Assembly (NCBI RefSeq): GCF_031885415.1
Contig: NZ_CP116871.1
Span: 2,542,001 to 2,606,000, forward strand
Reading direction: 5' to 3'
Origin: Microbacterium forte
GTDB taxonomy: Bacteria > Actinomycetota > Actinomycetes > Actinomycetales > Microbacteriaceae
DNA length: 64,000 nucleotides
Part shown: positions 18,126 through 25,654 of the stretch, piece after piece
Layout of the letters: every line of letters begins with the position of its first letter
How positions within the stretch are numbered: the first letter of the stretch is position 1
The notes under the pieces: model-generated
Told to the model about the DNA's origin: nothing
The model's database searches: none
What the model saw: the letters and a program-made list of their open reading frames with translations, nothing else
Program-made: the position numbers and the translations under genes

Positions 18126-18180
18126 CTTCGGGAGGAGAGATTCGCAGGATTGCTCCTCCCGAAGGGCATATCTCCTCCCG
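18126..18180. repeat. GGAGGAGA-family inverted repeat
   Basis: CTTCGGGAGGAG at 18126-18137 pairs perfectly with CTCCTCCCGAAG at 18153-18164, and another TCTCCTCCCG follows at 18171-18180. Related sequence occurs at 22751-22880 and 57290-57358. It lies between two divergent genes. Confidence 0.8.
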
Positions 18181-18224
18181 AGAGGGTGGCAGCGACGGGG
18201 TCGACCAACCCCCGGCGCGCGGAG

Positions 18225-18230
18225 TAGCCT
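18225..18230 (+). promoter_or_regulatory. Leaderless-type -10 element (TAGCCT)
   Basis: TAGCCT ends six bases before the ATG at 18237, placing the expected transcription start on or next to the start codon. No ribosome site is present, which supports a leaderless mRNA. Confidence 0.6.
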
Positions 18231-18236
18231 CGCCGC

Positions 18237-18794
18237 ATGGGCCGACTCATCTACTCCATGATCACGTCGCTCGACGGATATGTCAGCGGGCCCCACGGAG
18301 GATTCGACTGGGCGCTCGATGAGGAGCTGCACGACTTCATCAACAGGCAGTTCGCCGACGTCGGCACCTATCTCTACGGGCGGCGCATGTACGAGACGAT
18401 GGTCTATTGGGAGACCGCCCACCTCGAGCCCGATCAGCCGCAGGTCGGCATCGACTACGCACGGGTCTGGCAGGCGGCCGACAAGGTCGTCTTCTCGAAA
18501 ACGCTCGCCGAGGTGTCGAGCGAGCGCACGCGGCTCGAGCGCACGTTCGACCCCGAGACCGTCGAGCGCTGGAAAGCCGAATCCGACAGCGACCTCTCTG
18601 TCGACGGGCCGACGCTCGCGGCCGAGGCGATCCGCGCGGGTCTGGTCGACGAGTTCGGCCTGTTCATCGGTCCGGGCATCGTCGGGGGCGGCAAGCCGTT
18701 CTTCCCCGGCGACGTGCATGTCGATCTCGAACTGCTCGACGACAAGCGCTTCAGCAGCGGGGTGATGTTCCTCCGCTACGCGACGCGGCGGTGA
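18237..18794 (+). CDS. Dihydrofolate reductase-family protein (RibD_C-like)
   Basis: A 185-residue protein of the RibD C-terminal/DHFR-like fold. It starts with the typical MGRLIYSMITSLDGYVSGP, has YGRRMYETM at about residues 47-55 and ends with the GPGIVGGGKPFF segment found in this family. These proteins probably reduce a small heterocyclic or carbonyl substrate with NADPH, but physiological substrates are mostly unknown. True folate reductases have different active-site residues, so I would not call it folA. It is a single gene with a leaderless promoter. Confidence 0.88.
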   Translation: MGRLIYSMITSLDGYVSGPHGGFDWALDEELHDFINRQFADVGTYLYGRRMYETMVYWETAHLEPDQPQVGIDYARVWQAADKVVFSKTLAEVSSERTRLERTFDPETVERWKAESDSDLSVDGPTLAAEAIRAGLVDEFGLFIGPGIVGGGKPFFPGDVHVDLELLDDKRFSSGVMFLRYATRR

Positions 18795-18812
18795 CGGCGA
18801 TCGCTGCCGGCG

Positions 18813-19040
18813 TCAGGGGCGCACGCGAACGGTGCGGCCCTCGAAGGTGACCAGGTCGCCGTCGTGCAGCTGACGGCCCCGGCGACGATCGACCTCGTCG
18901 TTGACCTTCACGAAACCGTCGATCACGACCTCCTTGGCGTCGCCACCCGAGTCGAGCAGACCCGAGTACTTCAGGAACTGCCCGAGGCGGATCATCTCGC
19001 CGCCGATGGAGACATCGTCGATGCGGCCGGAATTCGTCAT
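18813..19040 (-). CDS. S4-domain RNA-binding protein
   Basis: A 75-residue protein that is almost entirely one S4 domain (IRLGQFLKYSGLLDSGG, then VVIDGFVKVN). Such small proteins (YaaA/RlbA type) bind structured RNA; members near dnaA have been linked to ribosome quality control or recombination proteins, although the function of stand-alone copies is unclear. The length is normal. It converges with the DHFR-family gene, with only 18 bases between the stops. A TACCAT element seven bases before the start suggests a leaderless promoter. Confidence 0.88.
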   Translation of the reverse strand: MTNSGRIDDVSIGGEMIRLGQFLKYSGLLDSGGDAKEVVIDGFVKVNDEVDRRRGRQLHDGDLVTFEGRTVRVRP

Positions 19041-19047
19041 GACTGAA

Positions 19048-19053
19048 ATGGTA
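19048..19053 (-). promoter_or_regulatory. Leaderless-type -10 element (TACCAT)
   Basis: On the minus strand TACCAT lies seven bases before the ATG at 19040, with no ribosome site between. Confidence 0.5.
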
Positions 19054-19080
19054 GCCGCAGCACCGGGCCGCGGCTCGCGG

Positions 19081-19383
19081 TCAGCCGAGCGCCCGCTGGA
19101 TCCGCTCGCTCAGACGGTCGGCCGCCTTCGTGGTCGTCCGGCGACGGGTCGGCGCCTGCAGTGCGATCCTCACGTCGGATCCTCCCTCAGCCAACGGAGT
19201 CGCCACGACCCTCACGTCGGCGGGTCCCCCGAACAGCGTCCGTCGTGTGCTGAACGCCACGGAACGATGATCGGAGACTCGCCACTCGACGCGCTTGAGC
19301 TCTGTCGTGAGCTGCTGCAGCACCCGCACGACGGAGTCCGCCCGCGCGGGTGTGTAGAAGTACGTGTGCACCGTGACCGGCAT
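19081..19383 (-). CDS. Small hypothetical protein
   Basis: A 100-residue protein without Cys, membrane segment or signal. I chose the ATG at 19383, which has AGGGGA four bases upstream; an earlier in-frame start adds only seven residues. The sequence (VTVHTYFYTP, then VEWRVSDHRSVAFS) looks like a compact alpha/beta or SRPBCC-like fold with a basic C-terminal helix. I recognise no family. It stands between the S4 protein and the PepSY-like gene, all on the minus strand. Confidence 0.65.
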   Translation of the reverse strand: MPVTVHTYFYTPARADSVVRVLQQLTTELKRVEWRVSDHRSVAFSTRRTLFGGPADVRVVATPLAEGGSDVRIALQAPTRRRTTTKAADRLSERIQRALG

Positions 19384-19495
19384 GGATTCCCCTGACGACA
19401 GCATCTTCGGTCTGCGATCGAGACCGTACCCACCTACAGAGACCGCGCGGTGAACGGATCATGATGCGAAAGTGCCGAACTCGTCGGAGATGCGT

Positions 19496-19527
19496 CGAGC
19501 CGCCGACCCCGTGGGGCCGGCGGCTCG
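19496..19527 (-). terminator. 10-bp hairpin after the PepSY-like gene
   Basis: CGAGCCGCCG at 19496-19505 pairs with CGGCGGCTCG at 19518-19527. The hairpin begins 19 bases past the stop at 19546. Confidence 0.7.
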
Positions 19528-19545
19528 AGGAACGACGCGGGGTGC

Positions 19546-20385
19546 TCAGTCGTCGATGTCGGTGCCGACGACGGCGAAGTCGGCGCTGAAGTCGATGTCG
19601 ATCGAGCGGCGGTCGGTCGTGAGCACCGACGCGTCGTAGGGGCTGACCTCGTCGTTGTCGGCGTCGAGGTCGGTGATCATGCCGTCGGCCTCGGCCAGCG
19701 CGGCATCGACGAGTGCGCGGATGGCCGACTCGTCGAGGGTGTGGGTGGGGGCGGAGTCATCGTCGTCCTGCTCGGTCGAGACGACGGTGGCGGCGAGGTC
19801 GGCATCCACCCGCACCTCGGTCTCGCTGCCGTTCGTCCCGGTCAGCTGCACCTCCCAGGTGCCGTCGCGCTTCGCGTCGATGGACGTCACGTCGCCTTCG
19901 GCTGCGCCGCGGGCGGCATCCGCGATCTTCACGAGCTCGTCGGCGGAGTCGGTGCCGATGTCGGTCACCGGGCCCCCGCCCTGGGGTGCGCCCTGCTCTC
20001 CGTCGTCGTCGCGGTCGTCTCGGTCGCCGCCCGGCTGCCCGCCGTTGTCGTCGGCGTCGCCACGGGGGCCGTCGGAGACCGAGGGGCGGTCGTCGTCGTC
20101 GCCGAACTCGTCGCCGATCGCTGCTCCGATGGCCACGCCGCCGCCGGCGAGAACCACCGCGGCCGCGATTCCACCGCCGATGAGAAGGGCACGCTTGCGA
20201 CCACGCTTCGCGGGGGCTGCGGGAACGGATGCCGGAGTGCCGGTCTCAGCGGCGAGCGGTGCGACGGGCACGGTCTCGGCGTCGTGGGCCGGAGTCGGCG
20301 CGGGCGGAGCGGGGGGCGCCGGGGGAGTCGAGTTCACGGGGAGGTTCTCGGGCGTCTGGTCGGGGGTCGAGTTCTTGTCGTTCAT
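19546..20385 (-). CDS. Membrane-anchored PepSY-like protein
   Basis: A 279-residue protein with a long Pro-rich cytoplasmic N-terminus, basic KRGRKR and one hydrophobic helix (about 70-90). An Asp/Gly-rich low-complexity linker follows, then a C-terminal extracytoplasmic region containing two PepSY-like units (ELVKIADAARGAAEGDVTSI, then ALVDAALAEADGMITDL). PepSY domains are often inhibitors of proteases or sensors in the envelope. The start is ATG 20385. It lies directly downstream of the histidine kinase on the same strand, so it is a likely output or accessory component of that two-component system. Confidence 0.75.
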   Translation of the reverse strand: MNDKNSTPDQTPENLPVNSTPPAPPAPPAPTPAHDAETVPVAPLAAETGTPASVPAAPAKRGRKRALLIGGGIAAAVVLAGGGVAIGAAIGDEFGDDDDRPSVSDGPRGDADDNGGQPGGDRDDRDDDGEQGAPQGGGPVTDIGTDSADELVKIADAARGAAEGDVTSIDAKRDGTWEVQLTGTNGSETEVRVDADLAATVVSTEQDDDDSAPTHTLDESAIRALVDAALAEADGMITDLDADNDEVSPYDASVLTTDRRSIDIDFSADFAVVGTDIDD

Positions 20386-20513
20386 GTCTCGATGCTGTCC
20401 CGGCGGTGCTGAAGCCACCCTGAAGCCTCCTGAAGACCTCTTCAGGAACCAGCGACCGAACGGCCGGGGCCGCGGACCGGGGTTTCCTCGTACCGTTTGC
20501 AGGATCCGGGCAC

Positions 20514-20623
20514 TCCTGCGGGACGAGAACAGGTGTCCGGTGCCGCATCCGTGCTTCAGCCCTGCAGACGGGCCGGATGCCGAGAGGTGCCGGGTCCCTG
20601 CAGACGGGCCGGATGCCGAGAGG
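20514..20623. repeat. Intergenic repeat cluster (two motif families)
   Basis: A perfect 27-base direct repeat occupies 20561-20587 and 20597-20623. Its core, CCTGCAGACGGGCC, recurs at 59303-59335. Just upstream, 20514-20538 (TCCTGCGGGAC, then AACAGG) matches 32712-32736 at about 21 of 25 positions. Confidence 0.8.
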
Positions 20624-20626
20624 ATG

Positions 20627-21958
20627 TCAGTCCGAGAGCGGCAGGGTCACCACGAAGCGGGCGCCGCCCCAGCGCGAGGCGTCGACCGAGACCGTCCCGC
20701 CGCTGGCCGCGGCGATGCCCTGCACGATCGCGAGGCCGAGACCGCTGCCGCCGGCATCCCGGCTGCGGGCCTCATCGAGCCGCACGAAGCGCTCGAAGAT
20801 GCGCTCGCGCTCGTCGGCTGGCACTCCTGCGCCGTCGTCCTCGACGGTCACGAACACCCAGGCGTCCTGCGGGATCACGCTGATCGCCACGCGGCCGGCG
20901 CTGTGCCTGACGGCGTTGTCGGCGAGGTTGCGCAGGAGCTGGCCGAGAAGCCGAGGATCCCCGGCGACCCGGGCCGCACGGATGCCCGACCCGTCGACCT
21001 CGACCCCTCGCGACCTCAGGCGTCGCACCTCGCCCAGGGCCAGGTCGTCGAGGTCGACGGCCTCGTCGTGCGTGCCGCCGCCCTCGTCGAGCCGGGCGAG
21101 CAGCAGAAGTGACTCGACGATGCCCTGCAGTCGGAGCCCCTCCTCTGAGACGACCTCGGCCAGCTCGCCGATGCTCGTTGTGGCCGGATGCGCCTGTGCG
21201 AGCTCGGCGTGCTGACGGATCGTCGCGAGCGGTGAGCGCAGCTCGTGTGAGGCATCCGAGACGAAGCGGCGCTGGGCGGTGGCCGACGAGTCGAGGCGAT
21301 CGAGCATCCGGTTCATGGTGGTCGCGAGTGCGGCGATCTCGTCGGATGACGGCGGCACCTCGACGCGTCGGTGCAGGTGCTCGGCGGTGATGCCGTCGAC
21401 CTCCTCGCGGATGCGGGTGACCGGCCGCAGCGCCCGGCCGACGACGAGCCAGGTGGTGACGGCGACGAGCAGCAGAAGCAGCGGCACGGCGACCGCGAGC
21501 AGCACGGCGACCGTCGACAGCGTCTCGACACCGTCTTCGATCGAGACGGCGAGCACGAGCGTCTCGTCGTTCTCGAGGTCGTCGGAGACGACGAGCATCG
21601 GCTCGCCGCCGATCGTCGTGGTGCGTGCCTGGTCGGCGAGGGGGAGCGCGGTGGAGCCGAGCTCGTCGCGGGCATCCTCGCTGGCGGCCCTGACCGCGCC
21701 GTCCTCGCCGATGATCTGGACGATCTCGTCGTCGAGGGAGTCGACCCCGCGCTCGCCGCCCGGGCCGCCGCCGGGACCGTCGAAGCGCTCGGCGAGTTCG
21801 TCGAGTCGCTGCTCGGCGGCGCGCTCGGCGCTGGCGTGGATGCTGGAGCTCAGGATGCCGTAGAACGAGAACGCCCCGATCAGCAGCGCGACGGCCACGA
21901 CCACGGTCGCGCCGAGGGTCGTCCTGGCACGCACCGACCGGAACGCGCGGCTAGCCAC
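20627..21958 (-). CDS. Sensor histidine kinase
   Basis: A 443-residue membrane kinase. Two membrane helices (about 17-38 and 148-172) flank a roughly 110-residue extracytoplasmic sensor domain rich in Gly/Glu. A HAMP domain follows, then the phosphoacceptor SHELRSPLA (His about 237) and the ATPase motifs N (NLADNAVRHS), G1 (DDGAGVP) and G2 (GGSGLGLAIV). The GTG start overlaps the response-regulator stop by eight bases, so the two are translationally coupled. The signal is unknown. The downstream PepSY-like membrane protein may feed back on it. Confidence 0.93.
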   Translation of the reverse strand: MASRAFRSVRARTTLGATVVVAVALLIGAFSFYGILSSSIHASAERAAEQRLDELAERFDGPGGGPGGERGVDSLDDEIVQIIGEDGAVRAASEDARDELGSTALPLADQARTTTIGGEPMLVVSDDLENDETLVLAVSIEDGVETLSTVAVLLAVAVPLLLLLVAVTTWLVVGRALRPVTRIREEVDGITAEHLHRRVEVPPSSDEIAALATTMNRMLDRLDSSATAQRRFVSDASHELRSPLATIRQHAELAQAHPATTSIGELAEVVSEEGLRLQGIVESLLLLARLDEGGGTHDEAVDLDDLALGEVRRLRSRGVEVDGSGIRAARVAGDPRLLGQLLRNLADNAVRHSAGRVAISVIPQDAWVFVTVEDDGAGVPADERERIFERFVRLDEARSRDAGGSGLGLAIVQGIAAASGGTVSVDASRWGGARFVVTLPLSD

Positions 21959-22628
21959 CGTCGGCCGCCAATCGATAGCCGGCGCCGCGGATCGTCTCGA
22001 TCGCCTCGCGCCCGAAGGGCTTGTCGAGCTTGCGGCGCAGGTGACCGACGTAGACCTCGACGATGTTCGGGTCGCCGTCGAAGTCGTCGTCCCAGACGCC
22101 CTCGATCAGCGCGCGCTTCGACAGCACCTGACCGCGGTGCCGCATGAGGTGCTCGAGCACGGCGAACTCGCGCGCGGTCAACGTGACCTGGGTCTCGCCG
22201 CGCCAGACGTGGTGCGACGACGGGTCGAGCTTGAGGTCTCCGGCTTCGAGCACCGCAGGGCGCGCGACAGCGCCGCGGCGCACGAGAGCACGGAGCCGAG
22301 CCACGAGGATCGCGAAGGAGAACGGCTTGGTCACGTAGTCGTCTGCGCCCGTCTCGAGGGCCTCGACCTGATCCCACTCGCCGTCCTTGGCGGTGAGCAT
22401 GAGCACGGGCGTCCAGTTCTCCTCGGCGCGCAGCGCCTCGCACACCTTCCACCCGCTCATGCCGGGCATCATCAGGTCGAGCACGATCGCGTCGTACCGC
22501 GTCTCACGCGCACGCCACAGCCCGTCGACGCCGTTGTTCGCGACGTCGACCGCGAAGCCCTCCGCCTCGAGCCCCCGGCGCACGGCGTCGGCAAGACGCG
22601 CCTCGTCGTCAACCACCAGGATCCGCAT
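21951..22628 (-). CDS. OmpR-family response regulator
   Basis: A 225-residue regulator: receiver domain with phosphoacceptor Asp about 50 in IVLDLMMPG and the switch Lys in TKPFS, then a winged-helix DNA-binding domain (LTAREFAVLEHLM, ending in VGHLRRKLDKP). It is the first gene of the kinase/PepSY operon. The close sequence context (MRILVVDDEARLADAVRRGL) resembles CutR/TcrA-type regulators of actinobacteria. Its binding site is probably in the repeat-rich gap upstream. Confidence 0.95.
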   Translation of the reverse strand: MRILVVDDEARLADAVRRGLEAEGFAVDVANNGVDGLWRARETRYDAIVLDLMMPGMSGWKVCEALRAEENWTPVLMLTAKDGEWDQVEALETGADDYVTKPFSFAILVARLRALVRRGAVARPAVLEAGDLKLDPSSHHVWRGETQVTLTAREFAVLEHLMRHRGQVLSKRALIEGVWDDDFDGDPNIVEVYVGHLRRKLDKPFGREAIETIRGAGYRLAADGG

Positions 22629-22952
22629 TCCTCCAGTGTGGTGGGCGCACGCTGAATCCGCGCTGAAGCGGGTCAGATGAGGCTCAGTCGCGCATCAGCG
22701 CGCGCACTCGGGCTCTCCCTCGTGCGCCCTCGGGCTCTCCCTCGTGCGCCCTCGGGAGGAGAACGCTCCCACAGGAGGAGAGAATGCCGCTGAGACTCCT
22801 CCCGTGGCGCAGTTCTCCTCCCGTGGCGCAGTTCTCCTCCCGGCGCGCAGTCCTCCTCCCGGGGCGCAGTGCTCCTTCCGACGAGCAGGCGATGGTCGCC
22901 CACGTAGCGCACACCGGTTGGCACTGTCCGTCCCGTGTGGTTGCATGAGGGC
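22629..22952. repeat. Repeat-rich divergent intergenic region
   Basis: No gene is supported here. A 22-base unit occurs twice at 22707-22750. Four 19-base units (TCTCCTCCCGTGGCGCAGT type) run from 22795 to 22870 with a partial fifth to 22880. CGGGAGGAGAAC at 22752-22763 is complementary to GTTCTCCTCCCG within the array, so large hairpins can form. It belongs to the same GGAGGAGA family as 18126-18180. Confidence 0.8.
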
Positions 22953-23489
22953 ATGACCGGAATCCGGGGGGACAGGTCGAGAGGTGTACGTCTTCTTCTC
23001 GTCGTCGCGACGACCATGATGCTCGCAGGATGCGCGACGGCGACCACGGGTCCGCCCGGCGCATCGCCGTCCGCATCCCCGAGTCCCACCCCTACGGCCG
23101 CGTGCCCGCAGATCGAAGGCGTAGACCTGCCTCCGGACTGCGCGCCGTACGACCCCGATCACGCGATGGCGCAGAACGAGCGCTATCGCGACCGGGTCGA
23201 CCTCTCGGAGGAGAGCACGGCAGCCGCCGAGGAGCCCGCGGCTGCCGTCCGCACCGGGCTCGAGACGCTCCGTGTCTCAGGAGGCCTGTCGGTGAACGCG
23301 GTCGAGGAGGTGATCGCCGCGGCGGGCCTCGCGGGCGTCCAGACGCTGGGCGATGAACGCGCGGTGGCCTTCGGCGCGGCTGCACCTGAGGGCGGATGCA
23401 TCTTCGGCGAAGTCTCGGCAGATACTCTCACGGTCGAGATCGGCGGCGTCATCATGGACGGCGGCTGCCTGCCGGCGATCGGGCACTGA
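22953..23489 (+). CDS. Lipoprotein of unknown function
   Basis: A 178-residue lipoprotein. The lipobox LAGC follows a hydrophobic signal; the mature part begins at Cys with a Thr/Pro/Ser-rich linker, then a roughly 110-residue globular domain with a pair of Cys (TAACPQIEG and PPDCAPYD) and a further Cys pair (GGCIF, GGCLP) near the end. I chose ATG 22953; an in-frame GTG six codons earlier lacks better support. I recognise no family. It is alone on the plus strand and diverges from the two-component operon. Confidence 0.75.
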   Translation: MTGIRGDRSRGVRLLLVVATTMMLAGCATATTGPPGASPSASPSPTPTAACPQIEGVDLPPDCAPYDPDHAMAQNERYRDRVDLSEESTAAAEEPAAAVRTGLETLRVSGGLSVNAVEEVIAAAGLAGVQTLGDERAVAFGAAAPEGGCIFGEVSADTLTVEIGGVIMDGGCLPAIGH

Positions 23490-23534
23490 CCACGATCGAC
23501 GTGCGCCGACGAAGACCGACCGGCATCATCGAGA

Positions 23535-23741
23535 TCAGGCGTCGGTGCGGAACCCGGCGGCCTTGTGCGTCCCGTCGCAGAACGGCTTGATCGTCGAGAG
23601 ACCGCAACGGCACAGCGCCACCGTGCGGCGCGTCACCTCGATCGGCTCGCCGTCGGAGGTCTCGAGCACCGCTGCTCCGCGCACCAGCAGCGGACCGTCG
23701 GGGTACGCCGTGATCGTGACGGCATCCTGCGCCCCGCTCAT
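23535..23741 (-). CDS. CDGSH iron-sulfur domain protein
   Basis: A 68-residue protein with the CDGSH 2Fe-2S signature: Cys44, Cys46, Cys55 and His59 in CRCGLSTIKPFCDGTH. Such proteins carry a redox-active, often labile cluster and can pass electrons or clusters to partners. The start ATG 23741 overlaps the TGA of the upstream gene as ATGA, so it is made together with the diiron-type protein. That coupling suggests the CDGSH protein is its electron donor or cluster partner (inference). Confidence 0.92.
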   Translation of the reverse strand: MSGAQDAVTITAYPDGPLLVRGAAVLETSDGEPIEVTRRTVALCRCGLSTIKPFCDGTHKAAGFRTDA

Positions 23742-24778
23742 CGCGCGTCCCGCTCTCGCAGCGAGGATTCGCCGCGCGTCCAGGAGTCGAGCATGTGTCC
23801 CGCCGCCCATCCGTCGACGGTGAGGCAGGCTGCGGCGCCGAACATGATGTCGGGCAGCAGGTCGGGGCGGTCCTCGGCCAGTCCACCGGCGAGGTCACGC
23901 GCGGCGATCTGCTCGTGCACGGCATCCGCCTCGACGTGCTCGTCGAAGTAGTCGGTCACGTCCTCGGTGAAGCCGAGCCGTCGCAGCCCGTCGGCGTAGA
24001 ACCGGTTGGGGATCGACGAGGTCATCTCGAACGCGGCCAGATGGCCGACGATCGCTCCGACGAGCCGACGGTTGAGGCCGAACATCGACATCATGTTGAG
24101 CGACGCGAGCGTGATCGCCGGCACGTCGTCGACGTAGGCGCCGTAGGTGTCGTCGAGGCCGGCGCCGCGCATCGCGCGAGCGAAGATCGTCGCGTGCACA
24201 CGGTCGGGGCGCCCTCCGCCGTACTCGTCCGACTGGATCTCGACGAGCGCCGCCTTGGGCCGACCGGTCAGGCGGGGGATCGCCCACGAGTGCGGGTCCG
24301 CCTCGCGCAGCGTGTAGATCGAGCGCTGCATGAAGAACTCGTGCATCTGCTCGTCCGTGGCCTTCTTCGCGACGTAACGAGAGAGGCTCGGTCCGGTGTC
24401 GGCCTCGGCGAGAGCGAACAGGGCTCGTCCGACGGCGTCCACGGTCGGCTCGGGCAGTTCCGGGGTCGGCACGGTCGCCCGCAGCGCCCGCTCGAAGGCG
24501 TGCTCGAGGAGTCCTCGCGTGGCGATCAGCGCCGGGTCCCACTCGAGGGCGGGATCGAGCTCGGACAGAGATCCGTAGGACGAGGCGTACAGCACGAAGA
24601 GCGCGAGTTGGATGTCGTCGTCGCGCACGACATCGTCGCTGGTGGCGAGCGCGGTCTCGGCGCGGGCGCCGAGGTCGTCGGCGTCTTCTCCGCTCAGGCG
24701 GCGCATGATGCCGTCGCTGAGCGGGCCGCGGGCGGCGATGCCGTGAAGGGCGGACGGAGTGAGGGCCGGTGCAGACAT
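23738..24778 (-). CDS. Heme-oxygenase-like iron-containing redox enzyme
   Basis: A 346-residue all-helical protein of the iron-containing redox enzyme (HDO) type. I chose ATG 24778 as the start; the frame runs on upstream but reads through the hairpin area. Candidate metal ligands are in HEFFMQRSIYTLRE, EIQSDEYGGGRPDRVHATIF and DEHVEADAVHE, the spacing expected for a diiron heme-oxygenase-like fold. Characterised relatives (SznF, UndA, BesC) oxidise or cleave C-N or C-C bonds with oxygen; the substrate here is unknown. Coupled to the CDGSH gene. Confidence 0.82.
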   Translation of the reverse strand: MSAPALTPSALHGIAARGPLSDGIMRRLSGEDADDLGARAETALATSDDVVRDDDIQLALFVLYASSYGSLSELDPALEWDPALIATRGLLEHAFERALRATVPTPELPEPTVDAVGRALFALAEADTGPSLSRYVAKKATDEQMHEFFMQRSIYTLREADPHSWAIPRLTGRPKAALVEIQSDEYGGGRPDRVHATIFARAMRGAGLDDTYGAYVDDVPAITLASLNMMSMFGLNRRLVGAIVGHLAAFEMTSSIPNRFYADGLRRLGFTEDVTDYFDEHVEADAVHEQIAARDLAGGLAEDRPDLLPDIMFGAAACLTVDGWAAGHMLDSWTRGESSLRERDAR

Positions 24779-24841
24779 GCTCGAAGTCTCGCCCCCGATC
24801 CCCTTCTCGAGAAGGGTCTTGACGGCGACACATCCGATGCG

Positions 24842-24889
24842 GAAGGGACGGGAGGGCGGATGCCGTGGCATCCGCCTTCCCGTCCCTTC
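24842..24889 (-). terminator. Long hairpin (about 23 bp)
   Basis: Arms 24842-24864 and 24867-24889 pair with a single G-T exception. The hairpin begins seven bases past the stop of the AhpD-like gene and is the strongest terminator in the window. Confidence 0.85.
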
Positions 24890-24895
24890 GCTCGA

Positions 24896-25345
24896 TCAGG
24901 CGTGCACGGGGTAGTGGCTGCTGATCGCGATGCGGTTCCAGCTGTTGATGACGACGGCAAGCCAGGTCACGGCGGCGATCTGCTTCTCGGTCAGCACGCC
25001 CTCGACGTCGACTCCGCGATTCGCGAGGCGGCCGTGGTCGCCGATCATCGTCACGTTCTCGGCGATCTGCAGGGCGGCCTGCTCCTCGGCCGAGAAGTAC
25101 TGCGACTCCCACCATCCCGCGAGCACGGCCAGCCGGTCGGCCGTCTCCCCGGCCTTGACGGCATCGGCGCAGTGCATCCTGAGGCAGAAGGCGCAGCCGT
25201 TGAGCTGCGACGCCCGCACCTTGACCAGTTCGACGAGCAACGGCGAGAGTCCGGCATCCTCGGCTGCGGCGACCGCCTGGGCGTTGAACTCCAGCATCGC
25301 CTGATACGGGGCTGCGTAGACCTTGCCGATGTTGACGTGCGACAC
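24896..25345 (-). CDS. AhpD/carboxymuconolactone decarboxylase-family protein
   Basis: A 149-residue protein with the CxxC-xxx-H signature (Cys51, Cys54, His58 in GCAFCLRMH) of AhpD-like alkylhydroperoxidases. It probably acts as a thiol-dependent peroxidase or disulfide reductant in the cytoplasm. The GTG at 25345 has a very strong AAGGAGG at four-base spacing, which decides the start over upstream ATG codons. The gene is single and followed by a strong terminator. It sits next to the diiron/CDGSH pair, another redox unit, but is not in the same transcript. Confidence 0.9.
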   Translation of the reverse strand: MSHVNIGKVYAAPYQAMLEFNAQAVAAAEDAGLSPLLVELVKVRASQLNGCAFCLRMHCADAVKAGETADRLAVLAGWWESQYFSAEEQAALQIAENVTMIGDHGRLANRGVDVEGVLTEKQIAAVTWLAVVINSWNRIAISSHYPVHA

Positions 25346-25432
25346 GTCGCCTCCTTCGCTCATGGGGCGCGGGATGCGCCTCCATGAGTACTGACGCCTC
25401 AGCATCCGGATCTGTGATGCGCCCGCGCCGCC

Positions 25433-25438
25433 TAGGCT
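25433..25438 (+). promoter_or_regulatory. Leaderless-type -10 element (TAGGCT)
   Basis: TAGGCT ends six bases before the ATG of the small membrane protein at 25445. Confidence 0.55.
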
Positions 25439-25444
25439 GGATGC

Positions 25445-25624
25445 ATGAACAAGAACTCGCTCTGGACCATCATCGGCGTCGTCCTCGCCGTCGTGATCGC
25501 CTGGTGGATCGTCAGCGCGCTCTTCTCGATCCTGTGGTTCATCGCGAAGCTCGCGATCGTCGCCGTCGTCGCGGTCGTGGTGTTCCTGGTGCTGCGCGGG
25601 ATGTTCAGCTCGAAGGCAGACTGA
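25445..25624 (+). CDS. Small two-helix membrane protein
   Basis: A 59-residue protein: MNKNSLW, then two hydrophobic helices (about 8-30 and 33-53) with little between them, and a short polar tail ending SSKAD. I recognise no named family; similar small hydrophobic proteins are common in Microbacteriaceae. The promoter element TAGGCT six bases upstream of the ATG and the absence of a ribosome site suggest leaderless expression. It converges with the flavin monooxygenase gene. Confidence 0.7.
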   Translation: MNKNSLWTIIGVVLAVVIAWWIVSALFSILWFIAKLAIVAVVAVVVFLVLRGMFSSKAD

Positions 25625-25654
25625 CCGGCGCCTCTGGTCACCACCCGGCGCTGA

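Noticed and set aside
22707..22880. A CRISPR array
   Set aside because: Units are contiguous tandem repeats without spacers and no cas gene is present.
22680..23160. Several minus-strand frames over the repeat region
   Set aside because: They are repeat translations with no ribosome site and overlap the lipoprotein gene.
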